In this document: positions 1-6,856 of the stretch, one piece after another
Layout: each line of letters starts with the position of its first letter
How positions within the stretch are numbered: position 1 is the first letter of the stretch
Source: Candidatus Aminicenantes bacterium UBA4820
GTDB taxonomy: Bacteria > Acidobacteriota > UBA4820
Assembly (NCBI GenBank): GCA_002402325.1
Contig: DHFQ01000143.1
Location: 1 to 13,948, forward strand
DNA length: 13,948 nt
Direction of reading: 5' to 3'
Notes under the pieces: generated by a model
Told to the model about the DNA's origin: nothing
Database searches by the model: none
Seen by the model: the letters and a program-made list of their open reading frames with translations, nothing else
Program-made: the position numbers and the translations under genes

Positions 1-31
1 TTAGGTGATTCGTTGTTTCCTCTCCGATCGA

Positions 32-57
32 TTATTGGTTTTATCTTTTACCAATAA
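32..57. repeat. 8-bp inverted repeat upstream of thpR
   Basis: TTATTGGT at 32-39 and ACCAATAA at 50-57 are perfect reverse complements separated by a T-rich 10-base loop. Neither strand has a clean T-run straight after the stem, so it is a weak terminator candidate. It may be the end of an upstream transcription unit lying outside the window. Function is not established. Confidence 0.35.
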
Positions 58-97
58 GGAGTTGTTGCAATGTCGGATTTTATGGAATGAAAAGATG

Positions 98-126
98 TTG
101 GCTCTTTACTCTTTTTGTGGTAAAAT
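98..126 (+). promoter_or_regulatory. Probable sigma-70-type promoter of the thpR-plsY-gpsA operon
   Basis: A -35-like TTGGCT (98-103) is followed after 17 bases by a -10-like TAAAAT (121-126). The expected transcription start near 133 lies just ahead of the purine-rich GAGGCGG (134-140) and the ATG at 145, which implies a very short leader. The spacing is ideal but the -35 is only a partial match, so this is a moderate call. Confidence 0.45.
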
Positions 127-144
127 AAAATAAGAGGCGGAAGA

Positions 145-708
145 ATGAGAGCATTTTTGGCTATTGAAATAGATGATTCCATAAAAAATACAATTTCAAA
201 GTTGGTTGACAAATTGTCATCTTTTGAAGAGGGCATAAGTTGGGTAAAAAAAGAAGCGATGCATCTCACTCTCTGGTTTTTTGAAGATTTGAAAGAGGAA
301 GAACTTGAATATGTTATTAAAATTCTTGAAAATGTTTCAGATGAAACAAAACCTTTTGAAATAGAGATTAAGGGAACAGGATTTTTTGGAAAGAGAGATT
401 TCCCTAAAGTGTTTTATCTTTCAATTCAGGGAGAAAAGAAATCTTTGAGAGAGTTGTACGATAAGATTGAAAATGGATTTAAGAAGATTGGATTTATGCC
501 CGATAAACCTTTTAACCCTCATCTAACGCTCGGAAGAAATAAGAGTGGAGGAAGTAAGAGAAAAATAGTTTCATTTTTGAATGATTTGAATGACTACTCG
601 GTTGGAAAAGAGCAAGTCAAAAACATCACGCTCTTTAAATCAGAATTACAAAAAAGCGGGGCGATTCATACTCCTTTAAGGAGTTTTTCTTTTGGAGTAA
701 AGGGTTGA
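145..708 (+). CDS. thpR: RNA 2',3'-cyclic phosphodiesterase / 2'-5' RNA ligase family (ThpR)
   Basis: 187-residue member of the 2H phosphoesterase superfamily. The fold is marked by two HxTx motifs, and both are intact: HLTL at residues 40-43 and HLTL at 126-129, the latter in the context NPHLTLGR. The family's N-terminal RAFLAIEID strand is also present. Length matches bacterial ThpR (about 180-190). Family members hydrolyse 2',3'-cyclic phosphate RNA ends and can join tRNA halves through 2'-5' bonds in vitro; the physiological role is still uncertain. The protein should be cytoplasmic. ATG 145 is preceded by GAGGCGG. The stop overlaps the start of plsY by 4 bases (TTGA), so the two are translationally coupled. 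The first motif reads HLTLWFF rather than the more common HLTLKFLG, a minor variation. The family assignment is secure. Confidence 0.93.
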   Translation: MRAFLAIEIDDSIKNTISKLVDKLSSFEEGISWVKKEAMHLTLWFFEDLKEEELEYVIKILENVSDETKPFEIEIKGTGFFGKRDFPKVFYLSIQGEKKSLRELYDKIENGFKKIGFMPDKPFNPHLTLGRNKSGGSKRKIVSFLNDLNDYSVGKEQVKNITLFKSELQKSGAIHTPLRSFSFGVKG

Positions 709-1331
709 CCTTAAACGAAATATTTATAGCCATTTTTGCTTATTTTTTAGGGGCAGTGCCCTTTGGCTATTTAATGACAAAGCATTTGAGCGGAGAGGAT
801 ATAAGAAAAAGAGGCTCAGGAAATATAGGTGCCACAAATGTTTTGAGGACACAGGGAGCAATTTATGGAGTTCTTACACTTATTCTTGATGCCTTAAAGG
901 GAGCGTTTCCTGTTATCCTTGCAAAAAATTGGGGAGATCATCCGTGGTTTCCTGCCTTTGCGGGTGGGATGGCAATAGTGGGTCATTGTTATCCAATTTA
1001 CATAGGATTTAAAGGGGGAAAGGGCGCAGCATCAGGGCTTGGGGCTTTTCTTGTTATTTCGCCGATACCAACTCTAATCGCTCTTGGCTTTTTTATCCTC
1101 GTTATGATTTTGTTTGGATTCGTTTCAATTGGTTCAATAGTAGCATCTTTAACTTTTGCTGTTGTATTATGGATTTACCATTTTATTGGAAAAGGATATG
1201 ACATCATAACATGCATAATAGCAACTTTGCTTGCCTGCCTTTTAGTCTACAGGCACAAATCAAACATTAAAAATCTCATAGAAAAAAAAGAAAAAAAATT
1301 CTGGGAGAAAGATGAGGACGATAAAATATAA
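705..1331 (+). CDS. plsY: Acyl-phosphate:glycerol-3-phosphate acyltransferase PlsY
   Basis: 208-residue integral inner-membrane enzyme that transfers an acyl group from acyl-phosphate to the sn-1 position of glycerol-3-phosphate, giving lysophosphatidate, the first step of phospholipid synthesis in most bacteria. All three loop motifs of the family are visible: GSGNIGATNVLR (37-48), GHCYPIYIGFKGGKGAA (93-109), and RHKSNIKNLI (183-192). Hydrophobic segments near residues 5-25, 55-73, 83-101, 115-160 and 165-182 fit the usual multi-pass topology. The start is TTG at 705, with GGAG at 694-697 upstream and a 4-base overlap with thpR. The 3' end overlaps gpsA by 20 bases. The C-terminal tail is unusually Lys/Glu-rich and is encoded by two A8 runs (1282-1298). 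The next gene, gpsA, makes its substrate. Confidence 0.96.
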   Translation: MTLNEIFIAIFAYFLGAVPFGYLMTKHLSGEDIRKRGSGNIGATNVLRTQGAIYGVLTLILDALKGAFPVILAKNWGDHPWFPAFAGGMAIVGHCYPIYIGFKGGKGAASGLGAFLVISPIPTLIALGFFILVMILFGFVSIGSIVASLTFAVVLWIYHFIGKGYDIITCIIATLLACLLVYRHKSNIKNLIEKKEKKFWEKDEDDKI

Positions 1332-2322
1332 AGATTGTTTAATCTGGGGCTCTGGCTCATGGGGAACAGCACTTGCTTTACACCTTTCAAAAAAGTTTGA
1401 CAGAGTTGCCTTATGGGTTTATGAAAAGGAAGTGTATGAAATTCTCAAAAGCGAAAGAGAAAATAGAATTTTTCTTCCCGATGTTAAAATTCCTGAAAAT
1501 GTATCTTTTTTCCATAAGATAGAAGATTATCCATTTAAAGGTGATTTGTGGGTCTCTGTAACACCAACGCAGTTTTTGAGAAATTTGTGGCAAGAAATTG
1601 GCTTATTTGTAGAGAAAAGGATTTTAATAGTGTCAGCCTCAAAGGGAATTGAAAATAAAACCCATCTTCTTCCATCTCAAATAATCTCTTTGCTTTGTAA
1701 AGAGCATCCAGTTGTTGTTATGTCAGGTCCGAGTTTTGCCAGAGATTTTGCCAAAGGCGACCCAACGGCTGTTGTTTTTGCATCAAGTGATGAAAAATCT
1801 GCCAAAAAGGTTCAGGAAATTTTCTCCTTTGACAATTTAAGAGGCTACCTTTCAACTGACCAGAAAGGCGTTGAACTTGGTGGTGCCTTAAAAAATGTCC
1901 TTGCAATTGCGGCAGGAATTTCAGTCGGTCTTGGATTTGGACCGAATGCGGTTGCGGCTGTCATAACGAGGGGAATAAAGGAAATTTCAAGATTGGGAAA
2001 AATGCTCGGATGTTCAGAAGAGACATTTTCAGGGCTTTCAGGGCTTGGGGATCTTGTTCTAACATGCTATGGAGAGGAAAGTAGAAATAGAACATTTGGC
2101 TTTAGAATAGGACGTGGTGAAAAGGTTGAAGAGATAGTAAAATCAATGAAGATGGTTGCAGAAGGGGTTCCTACGACGCTTTCACTCAAAAACCTTCTTT
2201 TAGAACACAAGGTTGATATGCCTTTGTCATATTCTGTTTATTCAATTCTTTATGAAAATGAGAAACCCAAAAGAGCACTTGAAAAATTGCTTCAAAGAAG
2301 TTTAAAATGGGAGAATGAGTAG
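1312..2322 (+). CDS. gpsA: NAD(P)-dependent glycerol-3-phosphate dehydrogenase GpsA
   Basis: 336-residue cytoplasmic enzyme that reduces dihydroxyacetone phosphate to sn-glycerol-3-phosphate, supplying PlsY. The Rossmann nucleotide-binding loop is GSGSWGTA (13-20). Other family landmarks are SASKGIE (108-114), MSGPSFA (137-143), the catalytic lysine in GGALKNVLAIAAG (190-202, Lys194), GLSGLGDLVLTC (241-252), and the substrate-binding SRNRTFG (257-263). Length is normal (330-340). The ATG at 1312 lies inside plsY. A purine-rich GGGAGA (1303-1308) sits only 3 bases upstream, so expression probably depends partly on coupled translation. Ile11 replaces the more usual position in the VxGxGxWG strand (here IWGSGSWG); this should not affect function. 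A PEBP gene follows after 12 bases. Confidence 0.97.
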   Translation: MRTIKYKDCLIWGSGSWGTALALHLSKKFDRVALWVYEKEVYEILKSERENRIFLPDVKIPENVSFFHKIEDYPFKGDLWVSVTPTQFLRNLWQEIGLFVEKRILIVSASKGIENKTHLLPSQIISLLCKEHPVVVMSGPSFARDFAKGDPTAVVFASSDEKSAKKVQEIFSFDNLRGYLSTDQKGVELGGALKNVLAIAAGISVGLGFGPNAVAAVITRGIKEISRLGKMLGCSEETFSGLSGLGDLVLTCYGEESRNRTFGFRIGRGEKVEEIVKSMKMVAEGVPTTLSLKNLLLEHKVDMPLSYSVYSILYENEKPKRALEKLLQRSLKWENE

Positions 2323-2334
2323 CAGGGAGGAACG

Positions 2335-2859
2335 ATGAAAAAGATTGTTGTTGTCTTGTGTCTTTTTTGCTTTTTGTTTATTACTTTAAGCGAGGAGGTA
2401 AAAATGAAAATATTTTCGCCCGATTTTAAAGAAGGGGAGACAATTCCTAAAATGTTCACCTGCGATGGAGAGGATTTAAGCCCTCAACTAATCTGGGAAA
2501 ACGCACCTGAAAGGACCTCTTCATTTGCCTTGATTTGTGATGACCCCGATGCACCGATGGGAACCTGGGTTCACTGGGTAATTTACAACATTCCAAAAGA
2601 TTTTAAAGGGCTTGAAAGAGGAGTTAAAAAGAGTTCCAGATTGGAGAATGGCATTTTGCAGGGGAAAAACTCCTGGCCTAAAACGGGATATAATGGACCG
2701 TGCCCTCCACCTCAAAAGACTCACAGATATTTCTTTAAACTTTATGCCCTTGACACAATTTTAAACTTGAAAGAAAACGCCACCAAAGAAGAACTCTTAT
2801 CCGCGATGAAGGGGCACATCCTCGCGGAGGCGCAAACAATGGGGACTTATAAGAGATAG
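2335..2859 (+). CDS. PEBP / YbhB-YbcL family protein, probably exported
   Basis: 174 residues including an N-terminal Lys-Lys plus hydrophobic segment (2-18) that looks like a signal peptide with a poor cleavage site. Residues 24-174 form a complete phosphatidylethanolamine-binding-protein domain of the bacterial YbhB/YbcL type. Ligand-pocket residues include DPDAP (70-74), HW (80-81), GPCPP (121-125) and HRY (130-132). The family binds small anionic ligands; its bacterial function is poorly defined (E. coli YbhB is cytoplasmic, YbcL periplasmic). ATG 2335 has a good GGGAGG (2325-2330). An in-frame ATG at 2404 (residue 24), with its own AGGAGGT (2393-2399), would make a signal-less form. Last gene of the operon, 12 bases after gpsA. 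Confidence 0.9.
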   Translation: MKKIVVVLCLFCFLFITLSEEVKMKIFSPDFKEGETIPKMFTCDGEDLSPQLIWENAPERTSSFALICDDPDAPMGTWVHWVIYNIPKDFKGLERGVKKSSRLENGILQGKNSWPKTGYNGPCPPPQKTHRYFFKLYALDTILNLKENATKEELLSAMKGHILAEAQTMGTYKR

Positions 2860-2863
2860 ATTT

Positions 2864-2914
2864 GAGAAAAAAAGTTGGAGCTACATATTTTGGACCACTT
2901 TTTTCTCATTTTTT
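2864..2914 (+). terminator. Probable rho-independent terminator of the thpR-PEBP operon
   Basis: GAGAAAAAAAGTTGG (2864-2878) pairs with CCACTTTTTTCTC (2895-2907) with two single-base bulges. The loop is 16 bases, and ATTTTTT (2908-2914) follows. It lies 5 bases after the PEBP stop. The A/T-rich stem could also work on the opposite strand for the converging PHP gene. Confidence 0.55.
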
Positions 2915-2938
2915 GGCGTATCTTACCCAAAATATGTA
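2882..2938. repeat. Perfect 12-bp inverted repeat that competes with the terminator stem
   Basis: TACATATTTTGG (2882-2893) and CCAAAATATGTA (2927-2938) are exact reverse complements around a 33-base spacer. The left arm lies in the loop of the 2864-2907 hairpin, while the right arm is beyond its T-run. The two structures therefore interlock and cannot both form in a simple nested way. Converging genes end on both sides. Confidence 0.6.
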
Positions 2939-2999
2939 TAAAATAGATTTCTAATACTTCAAAGATAATATCAATATATGATATATCTGTTATTAATTT

Positions 3000-3782
3000 T
3001 TAAACAGCATTTCTTACTGAAATTTCCATCTTTGAAAGTTCTTTTACCACAACATTGAACATTGTGCCAAGGTCTTCGGGGCGATGTGCATCCGAAGATA
3101 ATATTACCTCTCTTCCTCCAAGCTTTTTGTAAAGAGCAAGTATGGGAAAGGAAGGGTAAGGCTCATAGATTTGCGCTCTGTAGGGGGCTGTGTTCACTTC
3201 AAGAAAGACCCCCATATCAAGACATGCTGTAAGAATTGCCCTTATTGCTCTTTCATAATGTTTTAAAAAGAAATCGGAAGGGATCTTCTTTTTAATAAAC
3301 CTCTTTGGAAAATCAAGATGGCCAAGTGCGTCGTAGAAATTTGATTCCACAAGATTTATCGTTTCATCAAAATAAGATTGAAGACTCTCTTTGAAATTAT
3401 CCCCCTCACTTTCCAGTTTAGAAATTGCGTCCGGCACTTCCTGCCAGCCAATATTGTGGTTTGAACCAATGACAAAATTAAATCTGTGGCTATGAAGAAA
3501 GGTCTTTATCTCCGAAAGATGTTTTGGGTGATGGCTCACCTCTGCTCCAAACTTTATTTTTATGTCGGGTGTCGTTTGCCTTATAACTTCAAAAGCGTCA
3601 AGACATTTATCATAATTATAGTATCCAAATCCATTGTCACCTGAATGAAATTCAATGTGGTCTGTTAAAACAATTCCCTGCAACTCAACTTTTCTTGCAC
3701 CATTTATTAAATCCTCAAGGGAAGTTTCGCTGTCCCAGGAAAAATTTGAATGTGTGTGATGGTCAACAAAAGCCTTTAACAT
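3000..3782 (-). CDS. PHP-domain phosphoesterase, histidinol-phosphatase (HisK/HisJ-like) family
   Basis: 260-residue metal-dependent phosphoesterase of the PHP superfamily. Metal-binding motifs appear in order: DHHTHS (7-12), TDH (40-42), GAE (79-81), GSNH (106-109), GHLDF (154-158), EVNT (195-198), and SSDAHRPEDLG (229-239). This order and length fit the histidinol-phosphatase branch, but no his genes are nearby, so another phosphate ester or nucleotide substrate is possible. I start it at ATG 3782, which places the first metal motif at residue 7 and lies 7 bases after the OPT transporter stop. A TTG at 3809 would add nine residues, but it sits inside the upstream gene without a clear ribosome binding site. 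Only a weak GTGAG precedes the ATG, so coupling to the transporter is likely. Confidence 0.88.
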   Translation of the reverse strand: MLKAFVDHHTHSNFSWDSETSLEDLINGARKVELQGIVLTDHIEFHSGDNGFGYYNYDKCLDAFEVIRQTTPDIKIKFGAEVSHHPKHLSEIKTFLHSHRFNFVIGSNHNIGWQEVPDAISKLESEGDNFKESLQSYFDETINLVESNFYDALGHLDFPKRFIKKKIPSDFFLKHYERAIRAILTACLDMGVFLEVNTAPYRAQIYEPYPSFPILALYKKLGGREVILSSDAHRPEDLGTMFNVVVKELSKMEISVRNAV

Positions 3783-3789
3783 TTTAAAC

Positions 3790-6414
3790 TCACAAAAATT
3801 GAAATGCAATTAAAATAGCAATCAAGATTCCCATTATACTCTCACCCGCGATAAGCCCTGAAGCGACAGGGATTGTAAATTTATCCGTTATGCTTTCATT
3901 CTTCTTTTCAAGAATATAGGCAATAAGAGAGCCTAAAAACATACTTATACAGTTAAACGCTGGAATGACAAAAGCAATTCCCATCGCAGTTGGTGAAGGG
4001 AGATAGTTCCTGCTTTTTGGAATGTACTTTTCAAGCAATGTAACCACTATTCCAAATACCGCTCCCCATAAAAGCCCCCATCTTGCAGAGATAGGCAGGG
4101 CTCCAAGACCTTTTGAGAGAAGGATTGCAACTCCAGCCCATGTTTGAGCCGAAGGAGCAGGTAATTTTTCCGTTCCCAAAACATCGGGAGTTGGAACCAA
4201 AATATTATATACGGGAACACAGACAAGTGCACCACCTATTACACCAAGCAGCATAGCCATAAACTGCTTTCTTGGGCTTGCTCCAACCCTGTATCCACAT
4301 TTTAAGGCTTGCAATAAATCTGCAGAAGAGGTCGCTGCGCCTCCCGTAACATTTGCAGTCATCAAATTTGCTACCATATTACCGGGTGCGAGTGCTCCAT
4401 ACAAAAGTTGAGTTATTTTTCCCATTGCGCCAACCGGGGTGATGTCTGTCTCTCCTGTCGCCCTGCATGCAACAATCGCAAGGAAGAATGTCATAATTAC
4501 AGCAAAAATTCCCATCCATAAACTTATCCCAAAAAACAAAATCTGAAATAAGGTGGCAAAAAATCCTATAAATAGAAGCCCAAACAAAAACCACGAGGCG
4601 GGAATGTCAATTTTTGAGTATTCATCTTCCTCGTCTTTTGACTTTTTTCCGAAAAGTTTTGAAAGCCCTTGAAACGCCCTCAAAATTGTTTTGTATTGCA
4701 TAAAAAATGATAAAAGTCCTGCCGCAACCATCATTGCAACACCGGGCCACATAAGCCATTTAACGATATACTTAAAACCGCCATATTTTACGGTGTTCTT
4801 TTTTCCGCCTGTAATCCCAAGAAACTCATTTCCATCAGAAGAAAGTGATTCAATAAAGGCATCCCACTGGACAAATTTTGATGCTGAAACTTCAACCTTT
4901 CCTCTGTTTATGAGAAAAGAAATTTTGTCATAAAAAGGATTTGCATCACCATTGTAGAGTCTTTCACCATTAAAAAATTTGAGAAATTCATCTTCATTTT
5001 CTAATTTTAGATCATCTTTTAAGGTAAATGTCAAAATCTCTTCCTTAAATTCTCCTTTTTCCGCACCAACATTCCCAATTTTAAATGAGAATGTCATTCC
5101 TTTTTTCAAATCAATTGGAAACTTTAAAGAAGTGTTTGATGAAAGGGAAGAAAAGGCAAGAGGAATTTTTTCTCCTTCAAGTATTTTTAGAGTAACGCTT
5201 TTGGTGCTATCTTCTTTTGATGTCAAAAAAATTCTATTTATTGATGAATCATAGCCAAAAAGAAGGTCATCCGAAAACGGGTTTTTATCTCCATCAATCA
5301 TCTTAGAATTCAAATACTCTAACAACTCCTTTTTGTTCTTAATTTTCTTTTCCTCTTCCCATTTTTTTGCAACTACCTTGTTTCCATTTTCGCTTTGAAT
5401 TGCAACCGCAAGAACCGAACCTTTTTCAATTGTTAAAGGAAGTAGAAGATCTTCATTAGAGTAAATTTTTGGCTTTGATATAAAAGAGTACTCGGAGACA
5501 ATTTTTGGCGGGTCGTGAACTATATCGCCATTTTTTATTGCCATTGGTGTTAAAACCCCGTACCCCACCAATGCTCCAACAAGAAGGGAAGCGCCAGCCC
5601 TTATTCCCATTATAGCCCCTGCGCCAATCATTATGAAACTTCCCTCAAAACTCAAAGTGAGTCTTGATAGAGGAATTGACATAATTGATAATGAAGAGGG
5701 TCCAAAGGTTGCGGGAATGGATGGGAGGATTCTTTTCCACTGCCAAACTCCCATATACTTTACAATTTTGCCTTTAAGAAATATCGGGAATCCGATTATC
5801 CCATCTCTAAGCCACGCTATTACAACTCCAATTGAAAGTGAAGCAAAAAGAGCCCTTGCCTTGTGGAGTGCCTCATCTCCCTTTGCAAACATTCCCTTTA
5901 AAACTTCAGAGGTTGCATAACCTGTTGGAAATCTCAGATCTTCAACATCGATCATCTGCTTTTTCATCGGAATTGCCATAAACAAGCCAAGATAAAGAAT
6001 AGTCATAACCCATAAAATAAGATGAAAGTTTGATAAAGACCTTGAGGAGACCATCATCAAGGCAGGAACCGCAGAAACAAGCCCCGCTGAGGCTATGAAT
6101 GCACAGGCGGAAGAAGTTGTCTGGAGGATATTGAGTTCTAAAAGTCCTATATCTCTTTTAAAAAGAAAGGGAAGAATTTTTCTCAAAGTTTTAAAAAGGG
6201 CAAATGACATAATTGCTGCTGTTATTGTAACTCCAAGACTCCAGCCGGTTTTAAAGCCGACATAAAGGTTAGAAAGAGATAAAATTGCCCCGATGATGAG
6301 CCCCAAAAGTAATGCCCGAAGGGTTATCTCTTTTTCTTTTCCTCCCCTGTAGACATTCTCAACCCAATCTTTTTGTCTCTTCTCATAGTTTTCCTCAAAA
6401 AAATTCTTCTCCAA
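3790..6414 (-). CDS. OPT-family oligopeptide transporter with a large duplicated soluble insert
   Basis: 874-residue inner-membrane protein. Family signatures include SNLYVGFKTGWSLG (48-61), EDLRFPTGYATSEVL (158-172), TGETDITPVGAMGKITQLLYG split at 653-673, NVTGGAATSSADLLQALKCG (688-707) and SPTAMGIAFVIP (807-818). About six to seven hydrophobic segments precede residue 300 and about eight follow residue 550. OPT proteins are proton-coupled importers of oligopeptides or metal-chelate conjugates; the substrate here is unknown. Bacterial members are usually nearer 600-650 residues. The excess is a hydrophilic block at about 305-545 containing two related units (see the repeat entries). The start is TTG at 6414 with a perfect AAGGAGG at 6427-6421 and 6-base spacing. 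The PHP gene follows after 7 bases. Confidence 0.93.
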   Translation of the reverse strand: MEKNFFEENYEKRQKDWVENVYRGGKEKEITLRALLLGLIIGAILSLSNLYVGFKTGWSLGVTITAAIMSFALFKTLRKILPFLFKRDIGLLELNILQTTSSACAFIASAGLVSAVPALMMVSSRSLSNFHLILWVMTILYLGLFMAIPMKKQMIDVEDLRFPTGYATSEVLKGMFAKGDEALHKARALFASLSIGVVIAWLRDGIIGFPIFLKGKIVKYMGVWQWKRILPSIPATFGPSSLSIMSIPLSRLTLSFEGSFIMIGAGAIMGIRAGASLLVGALVGYGVLTPMAIKNGDIVHDPPKIVSEYSFISKPKIYSNEDLLLPLTIEKGSVLAVAIQSENGNKVVAKKWEEEKKIKNKKELLEYLNSKMIDGDKNPFSDDLLFGYDSSINRIFLTSKEDSTKSVTLKILEGEKIPLAFSSLSSNTSLKFPIDLKKGMTFSFKIGNVGAEKGEFKEEILTFTLKDDLKLENEDEFLKFFNGERLYNGDANPFYDKISFLINRGKVEVSASKFVQWDAFIESLSSDGNEFLGITGGKKNTVKYGGFKYIVKWLMWPGVAMMVAAGLLSFFMQYKTILRAFQGLSKLFGKKSKDEEDEYSKIDIPASWFLFGLLFIGFFATLFQILFFGISLWMGIFAVIMTFFLAIVACRATGETDITPVGAMGKITQLLYGALAPGNMVANLMTANVTGGAATSSADLLQALKCGYRVGASPRKQFMAMLLGVIGGALVCVPVYNILVPTPDVLGTEKLPAPSAQTWAGVAILLSKGLGALPISARWGLLWGAVFGIVVTLLEKYIPKSRNYLPSPTAMGIAFVIPAFNCISMFLGSLIAYILEKKNESITDKFTIPVASGLIAGESIMGILIAILIAFQFL
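4876..5133 (-). repeat. Second copy of the soluble repeat inside the OPT transporter (residues 428-513)
   Basis: Begins with a FPIDLKKG strand (432-439), then a variable stretch, then EDEFLKFFNGERL (474-486), NGDANPF (488-494) and a strand pattern ending EVSASK (508-513). It matches the first copy in order and spacing, with NGDANPF aligning to DGDKNPF. The Asp-rich GD.NPF turn could bind calcium or another ligand; that is inference only. Confidence 0.6.
5212..5454 (-). repeat. First copy of the soluble repeat inside the OPT transporter (residues 321-401)
   Basis: Begins with LPLTIEKG (325-332), continues to KKELLEYLNSKMI (361-373), then DGDKNPF (374-380), and ends in a strand pattern IFLTSKE (395-401). 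The protein similarity to residues 428-513 is clear by eye but the DNA has diverged, so this is an old duplication and not a recent tandem repeat. Confidence 0.6.
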
Positions 6415-6574
6415 AATCGTCCTCCTTGAAGTTTCAAGGATACATTGCTTTTAAAATCTTATCAAGCCCCCTTTATTTTCCCGAAATCTGACATTGAATT
6501 GTAGTTTCATTTAAGGTAAATATCACGCATTTTAAAAACCTACGATTTTTAATATTAAGAAGAGATAAACTTTC
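6415..6574. other. Upstream region of the OPT gene, no gene seen
   Basis: AT-rich stretch between the OPT start and the leader promoter of the propeller gene. It holds the transporter's ribosome binding site (6421-6427) and the dyad at 6423-6440. I could not pick a convincing - strand promoter: no good TTGACA/TATAAT pair at 16-18 base spacing was visible. Confidence 0.5.
6423..6440 (-). promoter_or_regulatory. 18-bp dyad overlapping the OPT ribosome binding site
   Basis: In the transporter mRNA sense this reads TCCTTGAAACTTCAAGGA: two perfect 8-base arms around a 2-base centre. The right arm carries the AAGGA of the Shine-Dalgarno and the left arm is its complement, so a 7-bp hairpin with a 4-base loop would hide the ribosome binding site. 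As DNA it could equally be an operator for a dimeric repressor. Confidence 0.5.
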
Positions 6575-6603
6575 TTGACAAAGAATTCTAAAGGGAATAT
6601 ATT
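6575..6603 (+). promoter_or_regulatory. Strong sigma-70-type promoter for the beta-propeller gene leader
   Basis: A perfect -35 TTGACA (6575-6580), a 17-base spacer, and TATATT (6598-6603, one mismatch to TATAAT). Transcription would start near 6610, leaving a leader of about 265 bases before the likely start codon at 6876. This is among the best promoter matches in the window. Confidence 0.65.
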
Positions 6604-6766
6604 TAAAATTGTGAAGGTAAATTTGAATTGTTTTCTTTGTTTAATAAATCTGAAAGCAACTAAAGAACTGACTGGCACGATCTATCTTCAATCAGAAATA
6701 TTTATTAACCGTAAAAAATTTTGCACACCTTTGATCCTGCAAAGAGGAAAATTAAAGTGAAAGAAA

Positions 6767-6856
6767 ATGATAATCCTCATACCGGGCAGGATTTTAAGGC
6801 TAAAGCGAAATAAAAGGAAGATTAAAGCCTCTGCGGAGAAATCCGCAGAGGCTTAA
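6767..6856 (+). CDS. Possible 29-residue leader peptide (uORF)
   Basis: An ATG at 6767 opens a 29-codon frame with a Lys/Arg-rich middle (RLKRNKRKIKA), ending at a TAA (6854-6856) that overlaps the last base of the strong hairpin. Only a weak purine run (GTGAAAG) precedes it. Ribosomes translating it would melt the hairpin at 6825-6854. It may be a chance open frame; no homology can be claimed. Confidence 0.15.
   Translation: MIILIPGRILRLKRNKRKIKASAEKSAEA
6825..6854 (+). terminator. Perfect 13-bp GC-rich hairpin just before the propeller start
   Basis: AAGCCTCTGCGGA (6825-6837) and its exact complement (6842-6854) surround a GAAA tetraloop of the stable GNRA type. It ends 9 bases before the GAGAGGTG ribosome binding site. 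The tail AATTTAAT is a poor T-run on the + strand, and the - strand tail (TTTAATCTT) is no better. It could be a terminator/attenuator, an mRNA-stabilising stem, or a processing site. Confidence 0.55.

Noticed and set aside
1..57. Open frame ending at TAA 55-57 that might be the 3' end of an upstream gene
   Set aside because: Only 18 codons, including CGA and TCG codons that look unusual for the window, and it runs through an inverted repeat. It may be real but cannot be supported.
6575..6760. 61-codon + strand open frame upstream of the propeller gene
   Set aside because: Its TTG start is the -35 TTGACA itself, upstream of the expected transcription start, with no ribosome binding site and no recognisable protein pattern.
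6825..6854. Terminal inverted repeats of a MITE or a CRISPR-like repeat
   Set aside because: Only one copy is in the window and the arms are adjacent around a 4-base loop, which is a hairpin and not an element with ends.
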